Shown: positions 35,013 to 43,418, counted from the first letter of the stretch. The stretch: 64,000 nucleotides of DNA from Roseiarcus sp963782255 (GCA_963782255.1 CAWAIS010000001.1:3968001-4032000), one strand, 5' to 3'. Notes: generated by a model from the sequence alone, not told the origin. Numbers and translations: made by a program.

Positions 35013-35441
35013 TTATCGGGAGCGCTCGCCTTCGGTATACAAGGCGCAATCGAGGCGCAGGAAGCCGGAAGACGACAGCGCCGTCCTCAGAACGTCTTCA
35101 ATATAAGCAGAACGGTTGAGGCCGCGCCGCCGCGCGACTTCGTCAATGCGCGCGAGAAAATCGCTTTCGACGCCCATCACGATCAAACAATCTAGTCGGC
35201 GTATGACGCGCCGTCTCGATATAGGACCCGGCGCGCCGAAATCCTTCGTCAAATCCTCGGCGACAACATTCCTGAGAATGCGCTTCGCGTAAGTGCTGAG
35301 AGGCGACTTGTGGTGCTCGGCGGCCTCTTTGAGCGCGGCGACCACCCCTTTGTCCGTCCAGATATTGACGGTTCTGACGCTAGCGGACTTTTTTTCCTTG
35401 GGGCGCGGACGCGCCCCGATACCCTCGACGGTCAAGCTCAT
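35013..35441 (-). CDS. Ribbon-helix-helix / MobC-like DNA-binding island protein
   Basis: 142 residues. The N-terminal part (KSASVRTVNIWTDKGVVAAL, EAAEHHKSPLSTYAKRILRN) resembles mobilisation-type accessory proteins. The C-terminal part (VESDFLARIDEVARRRGLNR, SAYIEDVLRTAL) is a CopG-like ribbon-helix-helix. It is the first gene of the minus-strand block and diverges from the Cas1-like gene, so it could be the regulator of both. No relaxase gene is in the window. The function is inferred. Confidence 0.6.
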   Translation of the reverse strand: MSLTVEGIGARPRPKEKKSASVRTVNIWTDKGVVAALKEAAEHHKSPLSTYAKRILRNVVAEDLTKDFGAPGPISRRRVIRRLDCLIVMGVESDFLARIDEVARRRGLNRSAYIEDVLRTALSSSGFLRLDCALYTEGERSR

Positions 35442-35776
35442 ATGAAATCCCCGACGTTCGAAATAATCTTGTCAAAATGCTCCCTGACCTCCTCTATACA
35501 CCTCTGCTGGTAGGAAAACAAGTCGAAAATTTATGCCCTTGCCGGAATGTCTGTCGTTTAGAACGCAACCCGTCAACTTTGTACGCAAACCTTAAGCTCG
35601 CGCGGCAAACGATAATTGACTTGTGGCCAGATTGAGGAAGGCAATAACTGGCGCAAAACTGCTCTAACGCGCAAATCGGCGATATTGTCTATAATCACGG
35701 AAACGAAACTTTGCGCGCGACGTTGATCCGTGGTCCGATAATCGATCTAATCTCTGCGAAGGGAGGTAATCGACAA
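35442..35776. other. Divergent intergenic region between the DNA-binding protein and the Cas1-like gene
   Basis: 335 bp, clearly more AT-rich than the core genome. No gene. A TATAAT hexamer at 35690-35695 could be a -10 box for plus-strand transcription, and GGGAGG at 35761-35766 is a good ribosome binding site for the ATG at 35777. Confidence 0.5.
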
Positions 35777-36433
35777 ATGGCGAACACAAAACTAAATACC
35801 GCAAAGCCTCACGCAATGCTTGCCGCCCGCCCATTGCCGCACTCCATTGCCGCGCGCAATCCTATCGACATCGAAACGAAGACGAATACGATGACGCGAA
35901 TGCGCGCCATCGAAGCGGCAATTGTGCGCGCGCAATGCGCCGCCAATCCCGGCGGGCTCGCGGGAAAAATCGTCTGCGCCAAGATCGAAGCGGAATTGAA
36001 TGCGACCGCGCCGGACGACGAAACACGCCAGCGCGATTTTGAGCAATGGGATATCAAATTGAATACGGCGCGAAGCGTCGCCGAAATCATGATCATTGAA
36101 AGCAGGGCCGCCGCGTCCTATTGGCGGGCATTCCGCGACGCCGAATTGCGGGAGCGAAAGAACGGCAATCTGCCGCGATCATGGCTTCGCTTCGCACAGC
36201 GCAATAAAGGCGCGGCATTCCTCGGAAATCAGCACGCCTCAGTCCGCCCCCGCTTCCCGCGCGCAATATTGAGGAAGCCGCGAATTGGATTGCGCGAATT
36301 CATTGCCCGGATCATTGCCCAGGGAATTGCACGCCCTTCGACAATCCCCGAAGGCGAAGTGATAGCTCGACAAGCTCACTATGAGGACTGGCGGACAATG
36401 CATTGGTCCGGCGCGGCGGGCGGCGGGCATTGA
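35777..36433 (+). pseudogene. Cas1-like CRISPR integrase, truncated, with no CRISPR locus
   Basis: About 218 residues from ATG 35777. The central part matches the Cas1 helical catalytic domain: ARSVAEIMIIESRAAASYWR with the first metal-ligand glutamate (about E108), then NLPRSWLRFAQRNKG and AAFLGNQHAS with the catalytic histidine (about H153). After NQHAS a Cas1 should continue into the N-A-M-L-N-Y helix and a third acidic ligand. Instead the frame runs into the repeat mosaic (RIGLREFIARIIAQ is coded by a repeat unit) and stops. Much of the N-terminal beta domain is also absent. No cas2, effector or regular array is seen. It is a decayed remnant of a solo-type Cas1, diverging from the helicase operon. 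Confidence 0.68.
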
Positions 36434-36855
36434 GACGGCGCAGCAAACATTCAGCGCGACGGCGCACATTGAGACGGCGCAGCGTACATTGAGACGGCGC
36501 GGCAATGCATTGCCTCACGCGGGGTACGGCGCTTATTGAGGCGTCGTGGCGCGCATTGAGACGCGGCGGCGGGCATTGAGACGCGAGGGCATTCAGGCTG
36601 CGCGCATTCAGGCTGCGCGACAATGCATTGCCTCCGAACTAGGCGGCGCGGCATTCCGCCTCGCTTCCCTCACGCGATATCGAGGGCGCAGCAAATTGGA
36701 TTGCGCGAATTCATTGCGCGGATCATTGCGCGAATTGGAAAGGCGACGTGTGCGCGGGCGAGGCAATGCAGGGGTCTGGCGCTTGTTGAGGCGTCGTGGC
36801 GCGCATTGAGACGCGGCGGTGGGCATTGAGACGACGCGACAATGCATTGCCTCAT
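36283..36855 (+). repeat. Mosaic of short repeats downstream of the Cas1-like core
   Basis: Several repeat types interleave. CATTGAGAC occurs at 36428, 36467, 36487, 36554, 36574, 36804 and 36824, in three pairs spaced exactly 20 bp. A 53-bp block at 36531-36583 recurs at 36781-36833 with two mismatches. A 24-bp block beginning AATTGGATTGCGCGAATT is identical at 36283 and 36694. The 10-bp palindrome CAATGCATTG occurs at 36396, 36503, 36621 and 36840. There are no uniform spacers, so it is not a normal CRISPR array, and no gene is visible. Confidence 0.85.
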
Positions 36856-36930
36856 AGTGTCCCGTCCCGTAGCCGCGTCGCGGGATTGCCGAAGGGTTGT
36901 CGAACTGAGCGCGGCGGCCTTCAATTCAAT

Positions 36931-37966
36931 TCCTGATTACGCGCTTGCGTCAGCTTCAGACGTTCAGTAGAACGGAACATGAACATGTTGTTTTCGCAGG
37001 GGTTCTCTGATGGCGCGCAATCAGGTTCAGTTTCAGAAAGGCCTCAGCGAGGCTCGTTTCGCGGAGATTTACGGAACCGAAGAGCAATGTCATGCGGCGC
37101 TGGTCAAATGGCGGTGGCCGAACGGGTTCGAATGTCCCGGGTGCAAGGGCGCTGATCACTGCGTCGTCACGCGCGGCGCGCGGCGTTTATTCCAGTGTAA
37201 CGCGTGTCGCAAGCAGACCTCTGTCAAAGCGGGAACGATCTTCGCTTCGAGCAAGCTGCCGCTGCGCATCTGGTTCAAGACGATCTACCTGGTCACGCAA
37301 TCAAAGAAGGGCATTTCCAGTATCGAACTCGGTCGACGCCTTGGCGTCACCCAGACGGCTGCTTGGATGATGAAGCACAAGCTCGCTCAAGTCATGTTGG
37401 AGCGTAACGCGAGCAAACGCTTGAAAGGCAACGTCCAGATGGACGACGCCTATATCGGCGGCGCCCGGTCCGGCCGCTGCGGGCGCGGCGCAACAGGCAA
37501 GACGCCGTTCGTCGCTGCGGTCGCGACAACCGACGACGGCAAGCCAGATCAAATCATCCTTCGGCCTGTCAAAGCCTTCAGCAGCTTTGCGATCCGAAAA
37601 CTCGCAAGCACCGCGCTCAGGCCCGGCGCCAATATCGTCTCCGACGGCCTGGCGTGCTTCGCCGCCGTCACCCAAGCCGGATGCCTGCACACCTCAATAA
37701 AGACCGGAAGCGGCAAGCAAGCGGTTCGCACCCCTGCTTTCAAATGGGTCAATACCGCATTGGGCAATATCAAAGCCGCCCTCGTCGGGACCTACCGAGC
37801 CGTAGGAGAAAAACACGTCCCTCGATATCTCGCGGAGTTCGAATATCAATTCAATCGCCGATACGAGCTCGAAACCATGATCCCCCGCCTCGCATTCGTT
37901 GCGCTGAGGACCCTCCCGATGCCTTACCGCTTGCTAAAACTGGCTGACGTTGCCGCGTAATCAGGA
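36931..37966 (+). mobile_element. Second IS1595-type insertion sequence
   Basis: About 1.04 kb. The ends carry an imperfect inverted repeat: TCCTGATTACGCG, four divergent bases and CGTCAGC at 36931-36954, mirrored at 37942-37965. It encloses a single intact transposase. An 8-bp target duplication typical of the family was not found. Its end sequences differ from those of the other IS1595-type element, so the two are not recent copies of each other. Confidence 0.8.
37010..37960 (+). CDS. IS1595 family (ISXO2-like) transposase
   Basis: 316 residues. The zinc ribbon is FECPGCKGADHC then LFQCNACRKQTSVKAG. The DDE-type catalytic core has NVQMDDAYIGGARSGR, ANIVSDGLACFAAV and the later acidic residue after VNTALGNIKAALVGTY (ending RYLAEFEYQFNRRYELETM). 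Full-length and in one frame, so potentially active. It ends six bases before the right terminal repeat runs out, the normal compact layout. Confidence 0.92.
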   Translation: MARNQVQFQKGLSEARFAEIYGTEEQCHAALVKWRWPNGFECPGCKGADHCVVTRGARRLFQCNACRKQTSVKAGTIFASSKLPLRIWFKTIYLVTQSKKGISSIELGRRLGVTQTAAWMMKHKLAQVMLERNASKRLKGNVQMDDAYIGGARSGRCGRGATGKTPFVAAVATTDDGKPDQIILRPVKAFSSFAIRKLASTALRPGANIVSDGLACFAAVTQAGCLHTSIKTGSGKQAVRTPAFKWVNTALGNIKAALVGTYRAVGEKHVPRYLAEFEYQFNRRYELETMIPRLAFVALRTLPMPYRLLKLADVAA

Positions 37967-38010
37967 TTCGATTTGGCAATGACGATTGATGTTCGCTACG
38001 GGCGAATGCC

Positions 38011-39030
38011 TCGTGCGCCTGGACGCGCTGGCGGACCCGCTGAGGCTGGCGGAGACGCGGCCGGTCGCGCTCATGCTGGCGGAGGGGCGAATGCCGAGCC
38101 TCGAGCGCCTGACCACGCTGGCGGCCTTGTGAGCGCTGGCGGAGACGCGGCCGATCGCGCTCATGCTGGCGGAGCGGCGAATGCCGCGCCTCGAGCGCCT
38201 GACCGCGCTGGCGGCCTTGTGAGCGCTGGCGGAGACGCGGCCGATCGCGCTCATGCTGGCGGAGGGGCGAATGCCGAGCCTCGAGCGCCTGACCACGCTG
38301 GCGGACCCGCTGAGGCTGGCGGAGACGCGGCCGATCGCGCTCATGCTGGCGGAGGGGCGAATGCCGAGCCTCGAGCGCCTGACCACGCTGGCGGACCCGC
38401 TGAGGCTGGCGGAGGGGCGTCCGATCGCGCTCACGCTGGCGGACGGGCGAATGCCGAGCCTCGAGCGCCTGACCACGCTGGCGGACCCGCTGAGGCTGGC
38501 GGAGACGCGGCCAATCGCGCTCATGCTGGCGGAGGGGCGAATGCCGAGCCTCGAGCGCCTGCCCACGCTGGCGGACCCGCTGAGGCTGGCGGAGGGGCGT
38601 CCGATCGCGCTCATGCTGGCGGAGGGGCGAATGCCAAGCCTCGTGCGCCTGACCACGCTGGCGGACCCGCTGAGGGTGGCGGAGGGGCGAATGCCGAGCC
38701 TCGAGCGCCTGACCACGCTGGCGGCCTTGTGAGCGCTGGCGGAGACGCGGCCGATCGCGCTCATGCTGGCGGAGGGGCGAATGCCGAGCCTCGAGCGCCT
38801 GACCACGCTGGCGGACCCGCTGAGGCTGGCGGAGGGGCGTCCGATCGCGCTCATGCTGGCGGAGGGGTGAATGCCAAGCCTCGTGCGCCTGACCACGCTG
38901 GCGGGCCCGCTGAGGCTGGCGGAGGGGCGTCCGATCGCGCCCATGCTGGCGGAGGGGCGAATGCCAAGCCTCGCGCGCCTGACCGCGCTGGCGGACCCGC
39001 TGAGGGTGGCGGAGACGCGGATTCCGAAAT
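38011..39030 (+). repeat. 90-bp minisatellite, about 11.7 copies, built of three 30-bp subunits
   Basis: Each 90-bp unit is three related 30-mers that share the core GCTGGCGGA. They start TCGAGCGCCTGACCACGCTG, TGAGGCTGGCGGAGACGCGG and TCATGCTGGCGGAGGGGCGA. Twelve units run from 38011. One unit (at 38641-38700) has lost 30 bp by fusing two subunits, and four units carry a CCTTGTGAGC variant at a subunit join. All length changes are multiples of three. One plus frame (37979-39061) and one minus frame (39037-37961) are open throughout. A second plus frame reads leucine-rich (RLTTLADPLRLAETRP) but has stops. Coding status is unresolved. Confidence 0.93.
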
Positions 39031-39061
39031 CCCGCATGACGGGGATATAGTGATGGTATAG

Positions 39062-39346
39062 CCTATCGCCACAAGCAATCAGAGTAACAGCGGCGAGATA
39101 GTCTAGGACAGAAACTTCTATACTGTATAGACGATTTTCTCTTCAGCGAACGTGCTTTTGCTTTGAGCGTATAGAAACGGAACGCGGCTTCGACATTTTC
39201 TGAGCAATGCGAATGCGAGTGAGAGGGGCGCGCAGTTATTTTCATTTTCAGAAGCGACATTTTCATTTTCAGAAGAATGCAACTTCAGGTTGCCGCGAAA
39301 AAGCCACAATACACTACCTAGTGTCCGCGACTTTATATAATGCCCC
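39062..39346. other. AT-richer intergenic stretch with a 21-bp direct repeat
   Basis: No gene. ATTTTCATTTTCAGAAG occurs twice (39238-39254 and 39259-39275), 21 bp apart. CTATACTGTATAG at 39118-39130 is a near-palindrome. Nothing links these to a known replication or integration site. Confidence 0.5.
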
Positions 39347-39574
39347 CCTTGGATTCCCTTGGATTCTCTCGTCCGAAATCGAGCCTTTTCAATGGGTTAC
39401 AAGGGATTTCTGCGAAAAATTTTTTCTCTTCTCCTCCTCGTCCTCAAGGCCGCGCGGCGCCGAGGGCTTCGCTCCGGATGAGCCTGAGCTTAGGTGAGGA
39501 GCAGACGTTTCGCGGGTCATTCAGAAACCTTAGCACGACTTTCGACTTTTCGGAAGAAAATGTCGCCGTCAATC
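39347..39574 (+). repeat. Dispersed repeat, copy 2 (uninterrupted)
   Basis: Same orientation as copy 1 at 4972-5189 plus 9401-9416. Shared blocks include TCAATGGGTTACAAGGGATT, AGGCCGCGCGGCGCCG, the AGAAACC.TAGCACG.CTTTCG stretch and TTTTCGGAAG. It shows the empty site for the IS91-like element (GAAAATGTCGCCGTCAA). It marks the right end of the accessory island and the left of the DUF1254 gene. Confidence 0.8.
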
Positions 39575-39781
39575 GGTCATCCCAGGCTCGGCCAGGCGCC
39601 CGGCCGACAATCGAAGGGCCGTCGAGTCCGTTCGCTTCCAATAGGCGCGCGTTTTCGCCTCGTTTGCCAACTTCAGCGTCGTCTTACGCGCGGTCGTCAT
39701 CCCCAGTTCCCATTCCCGCCATGTCCAGCCAATATACGCGCGGGGAACGCCGCTTCGACAACGCGAAATCGGGAGACGGAC

Positions 39782-40948
39782 ATGAGGCTTGTTGTCTTTC
39801 TCGCCGCGACAGCAATCCTGACCAGCGCCGCGGCGGCGGCTGGAATCGGCTCCGGCGCGCCGGGCCCTCTCGTTCCCGTCACGCCGGACAATTTTCCGCG
39901 CGCCGAATCGGACCTTCATCTCAGCGCCGTCGTCAAGGACGCCGGACTTGCCAAATTCCGGCATCAGCGGAAAGCCGCTCCTCCCGACAGGCAGTTCGCC
40001 CCCCGGGCGGACCGCGACACGTTCACGTCCGACGCCGTGTTCGATCTCGAGGCGGGCCCCGTGACGATCACGCTGCCGGAAGCGGGCGCGCGCTTCATTT
40101 CCATGCAGGTGGTCGACGAGGACGGCTACACGGCCGAAGTCGTCTACGGTTCCGGGCGCCATGTCTTGAGCAAGGACCGCCTCGGAACGCGCTACCTGCT
40201 CGCCGCGCTTCGCATCTACGTCAATGCCGACGATCCGAAGGACGTCGAAGCCGTCGACGCGTTGCAGGACGCCGTCAAGGTCGATCAGCCGGGCGGCCCA
40301 GGCGCCTTCCGGATTCCCAACTGGGACGCCGTGAGCCAGGTCGACGTGCGCACGGGTCTGCGCGTTCTCGCCGAGACGCTGCCCGACGCCAGAGGCATGT
40401 TCGGGTCGAGAGGCAAGGTCGATCCGGTGCGGCGCCTGATCGGAACCGGCGTCGCCTGGGGCGGCCTTCCCGACGCGGACGCGCGCGTCATGGACGTGAC
40501 GCCCGAGCGCAACGACGGCTGGACCGTCTACCGGATTGACCTCAAGGACGCGCCGGTCGACGGCTTCTGGTCGATCAGCGTCTACAACGACAGGGGCTTT
40601 TTTGAAGCGAATCCACAGCACGCCTATAGCGTCAACAGCGTCGCCGCCAAGGCGAACCCGGACGGGTCCGTCACGGTGCAGTTCGGCGGCTGCGATGGAA
40701 AGGTCCCCAATTGCCTGCCGACGCCGCCCGACTGGAGCTACACGGTGCGGCTCTACCGCCCCCGCGCAGAGGTCCTGAACGGCGCCTGGAGCTTCCCGGA
40801 GGCGAAGGCCGTCGAGCCGCCTCCGCGTTCCTCGAGCGCGGCCAAGATCCCGCCCTCGCCTACCGCGGCGCTCGTGAAACCGACCCCGAGCGCTGCGCCC
40901 GCGCGCAAGCCGACGGCGAGCGTCGCGCCAGGAAAGAAGACCCAGTAG
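39782..40948 (+). CDS. DUF1254/DUF1214 domain secreted protein
   Basis: 388 residues from ATG 39782 with a signal peptide (MRLVVFLAATAILTSAAAAA). The N-terminal DUF1254 part reads LVPVTPDNFPRAESDLHLSA and FISMQVVDEDGYTAEVVYGS. The C-terminal DUF1214 part reads FWSISVYNDRGFFEANPQHA and YSVNSVAAKANPDGSVTVQF. A Pro/Ser/Lys-rich tail ends it. The family is large in soil proteobacteria and has no proven activity. Intact, with a stop 20 bp before the convergent membrane-protein gene. Confidence 0.88.
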   Translation: MRLVVFLAATAILTSAAAAAGIGSGAPGPLVPVTPDNFPRAESDLHLSAVVKDAGLAKFRHQRKAAPPDRQFAPRADRDTFTSDAVFDLEAGPVTITLPEAGARFISMQVVDEDGYTAEVVYGSGRHVLSKDRLGTRYLLAALRIYVNADDPKDVEAVDALQDAVKVDQPGGPGAFRIPNWDAVSQVDVRTGLRVLAETLPDARGMFGSRGKVDPVRRLIGTGVAWGGLPDADARVMDVTPERNDGWTVYRIDLKDAPVDGFWSISVYNDRGFFEANPQHAYSVNSVAAKANPDGSVTVQFGGCDGKVPNCLPTPPDWSYTVRLYRPRAEVLNGAWSFPEAKAVEPPPRSSSAAKIPPSPTAALVKPTPSAAPARKPTASVAPGKKTQ

Positions 40949-40967
40949 CGTCCGCCATGCCGCGGGC

Positions 40968-42464
40968 TTATCGTTTCTGTTCGCCTCTGAGGCCGATAGG
41001 CCCGGCTTCGGCGTCGTCGCGCGCGTGTACGACGGCGAAGGGGTCGGCGTAAATGCGGCGCCAACCGGGCTCGCGGTCGAGCGTTGCAACGATCCCGGCG
41101 TCCGGCGCGAAGATCGTCCAGGCGATGTGATAGCGCGTCAGTGTCTCCTCCACCGTCGCCGGATCGCCGGCGGAGAGCTTGCGATAGAGGCCGAGCATCG
41201 CGCCGCCGTACATGTCGGCGCGGCCATCGATGAAGGGCCGCACGTGCGACCAGATCAGATAGCCGCCGAAGCTGTAGTCGTTGAGCACAGGTTTTTGCTT
41301 AAGATCAGGCGGAACGGCCTTGAGCGCGGAGATCGGCGCGGCGGTCCCGTCGACGCGCTCAACCGGCTCGGCGAGGCGCAGGAACCCCAGCCCAACCACG
41401 CCGGCGCAACTCACGGCCAGCGCTGCTCGCGCCGCTCGCCGCCAAGCATCGCCCGACGGCGCGGCGCCGATCGCCTTGGCCATCGGCTTCGCCAGCAGCA
41501 TCGGCGCAATGAGCCCAAGCAGTTGCGCATGGCGCGCATGCTGGAGCGCCATCGCAAGCAGCGCCGCCACGAGCGCCGTGCGGACCGGCGGCACGGCCAT
41601 CGGCTTCATGAGGGCAAAGACGATGAGCGCGAGAAGCGCAATCTCCAGCGGGCCAACATGGCTGAAATCCTCAGCCTGCCATTCGCTGATGCGCGACAGG
41701 TTCTCGACGCCCATGAGCCGGAATGGAAACACCAGCGCCTCGAACCCGTACGGGTTGACGAGCGAAGCCGCCGTCGCCGCCACAGCGAATAAGAGCCACC
41801 CACGCATCGTTGCGACGCGCGCGCCGCGCGGGGCTTCGAGGAGCGCTTCGAGAGCGAATGGCCCTACGAGCGCAAGGCCGAATACGAAGCCGCCGTGCAG
41901 GTTCGACCAGACGATCATCAGTAGCGAGAGCCAGAGCGGCGGCGTGCGACCGCGGTCGCGGGCCTCGAGCAGGCCAGCCGCCCACGCGGCCGCGAAAGGC
42001 AGCGCGAGAATGTGCGGCCGGGCGAGCAGGCTCGGCGTCCAGAGACCAACGCCGAGCAAGACCGTCGCGCCGAGCGCCGCGCCATCGAGGAAGCGGGCGA
42101 CCCTCAGCCCGAGGATCAGAGCCGCGCCGGCCGCGGCGAGCCCGGTCAAGAGAACGACGCCGCTCCAGCTTCCGCCGCGGAAGGCGAGCGCCAACAAAAC
42201 TTCGGCAAGCCACTCGTGGGCTGTCCAAGGCGCGCCGGGCATGGAATGGCTGAAGATGTCGACGCGCGGAACGGCGCCGTGCGCCATGATCCAATCGCCG
42301 ATGACCAGATGCGACCAGGTGTCCCCGTCCCGAAGTACGCTCGCCCGGTAGATCGACAGTGCGAATGTGAGGACGGCGATCAGCGCGATGATCAGCCCGG
42401 AAATGCGGGCATCGGACATCTCTCCGCTTCGAGAGCGAACGGCGAACGGCGCGGCAAGCGACAT
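40968..42464 (-). CDS. Multi-pass inner-membrane protein, glycosyltransferase-like
   Basis: 498 residues (ATG 42419 is an alternative start, 15 codons shorter). About ten membrane segments, for example GLIIALIAVLTFALSIYRAS, GVVLLTGLAAAGAALILGLR and FGLALVGPFALEALLEAPRG. The first loop has GDTWSHLVIGDWIMAHGAVP and HEWLAEVLLALAF, and the periplasmic C-terminal domain has VLNDYSFGGYLIWSHVRPFI. This resembles uncharacterised membrane proteins of the GT-C/PMT type, in which acidic residues in the first loop bind a lipid-linked sugar. The substrate is unknown, and no pathway genes are adjacent. Confidence 0.75.
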   Translation of the reverse strand: MSLAAPFAVRSRSGEMSDARISGLIIALIAVLTFALSIYRASVLRDGDTWSHLVIGDWIMAHGAVPRVDIFSHSMPGAPWTAHEWLAEVLLALAFRGGSWSGVVLLTGLAAAGAALILGLRVARFLDGAALGATVLLGVGLWTPSLLARPHILALPFAAAWAAGLLEARDRGRTPPLWLSLLMIVWSNLHGGFVFGLALVGPFALEALLEAPRGARVATMRGWLLFAVAATAASLVNPYGFEALVFPFRLMGVENLSRISEWQAEDFSHVGPLEIALLALIVFALMKPMAVPPVRTALVAALLAMALQHARHAQLLGLIAPMLLAKPMAKAIGAAPSGDAWRRAARAALAVSCAGVVGLGFLRLAEPVERVDGTAAPISALKAVPPDLKQKPVLNDYSFGGYLIWSHVRPFIDGRADMYGGAMLGLYRKLSAGDPATVEETLTRYHIAWTIFAPDAGIVATLDREPGWRRIYADPFAVVHARDDAEAGPIGLRGEQKR

Positions 42465-42859
42465 GCACGAAAGCCTGCCGAATGCGAAATAAGGCGGAGT
42501 TAACGCTGTCGAGGAAGCGGCCGGACTGGCAGGCCGCGACCGAGACGAAGACAGAGATGCGCCTGCTGGTCGAGCCGATCAGGCAGGTCCATCACGACGA
42601 CGGCCAAAGGCAAGGGTCTCGGCGCGCGCCGGCGACCGCCACCCGCTTCACGCCGTTCTATCCGGCGGTCAAGATGGCCGAGGCGTCAGCCATCTCTACG
42701 GCAGGCGCCTGGCAGGCGCCCCGTGCGCCTTGGCAACGCTCCACAGACGATGGACACTACTTTTTGAACTCCGGCCCGGATCCCGGCATGGTGATCTGGG
42801 ATGGTCTGAGCATCAAGTTCACGTGCGCGGGCGCCGCCCGATCTCAAAAGGAAATCGCC
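42465..42859. other. Intergenic region
   Basis: Nothing supported. The frame of the downstream monooxygenase stays open leftward to 42482, but that extension looks noncoding. GAAATCGCC directly before 42860 leaves no strong ribosome binding site apart from AAAAGGAAA. Confidence 0.5.
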
Positions 42860-43198
42860 ATGTATATCGCCATGAATCGCTTCAAGGTCATCAAGGGCGC
42901 CGAGAGCGCGTTCGAACACGTGTGGCTCTCGCGCGACACCCATCTCGACCGCGTGCCCGGGTTCCTCGAGTTCCATCTCTTGCGCGGGCCCGAGCGCGAC
43001 GATCACGTGCTCTATTCGTCGCACACGGTCTGGGCGAGTAAAGACGCCTTCACCGCCTGGACGCAGTCCGAACATTTTCGCGCGGCGCATCGCGACGCCG
43101 GCGCCAACAAGCCGCTCTATCTCGGCCATCCCGAGTTCGAGGGCTTCGAGGCGATCCAGACGATCAAGAATCCAAATGCGCGGGATCACGCCGCCTGA
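42860..43198 (+). CDS. Antibiotic-biosynthesis-monooxygenase-fold protein, IsdG/HmuQ-like heme oxygenase candidate
   Basis: 112 residues. The dimeric alpha/beta-barrel pattern is clear: MNRFKVIKGAESAFEHVWLS, FLEFHLLRGPERDDHVLYSS, TVWASKDAFTAWTQSEHF. The residues that IsdG-type heme-degrading enzymes use are at matching places: an asparagine near the N-terminus (N6), a tryptophan in the HTVWAS strand, and a histidine in HFRAAHRDAG. Rhizobial HmuQ/HmuD proteins are of this kind. No heme-uptake genes are adjacent, so the assignment rests on sequence alone. Confidence 0.78.
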   Translation: MYIAMNRFKVIKGAESAFEHVWLSRDTHLDRVPGFLEFHLLRGPERDDHVLYSSHTVWASKDAFTAWTQSEHFRAAHRDAGANKPLYLGHPEFEGFEAIQTIKNPNARDHAA

Positions 43199-43254
43199 AC
43201 GGCGTTCCGGGCGGACAGGGCCAAAGAATGAATTACTGAGTGAAATCAGGCAAC

Positions 43255-43348
43255 TGGCGGAGACGCAGGGATTCGAACCCTGGATAGGGCTTTACAACCC
43301 TATAACGGTTTAGCAAACCGCCGCCTTCAGCCTCTCGGCCACGTCTCC
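43255..43348 (-). tRNA. tRNA-Ser (anticodon GCT)
   Basis: Read on the minus strand it begins GGAGACGTGGCCGAGAGGC and has the anticodon loop TTTGCTAAA. A long variable arm of class II type follows, then the T arm GGGTTCGAATCCC and the acceptor end CGTCTCCG, then an encoded CCA. The 7-bp acceptor stem pairs fully. Confidence 0.95.
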
Positions 43349-43418
43349 GAACGCATTACGCACGAAGCCGACATATGCCCGACGCCTACGCCCATTGCAA
43401 GCGCCGGACTCGCCGGGC

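Noticed and set aside
36428..36832. CRISPR array next to the Cas1-like gene
   Set aside because: CATTGAGAC units recur, but the spacing is irregular, intervening sequence is itself repeated, and there is no uniform repeat of 24-40 bp with unique spacers.
37973..39061. Collagen-like or Ser/Arg-rich protein gene
   Set aside because: The long frames on both strands follow automatically from a 90-bp repeat without stops; no start signal or codon bias singles one out, so it is listed as a repeat only.
4972..39574. The two dispersed repeats as ends of one 34-kb transposable island
   Set aside because: The interval contains essential core genes (rpsD, rlmH, edd) in normal context, so it is not a single mobile unit.
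42482..42859. N-terminal extension of the monooxygenase gene
   Set aside because: Open by chance in GC-rich DNA; the family starts at MYIAMNRF and the extension has no domain character.
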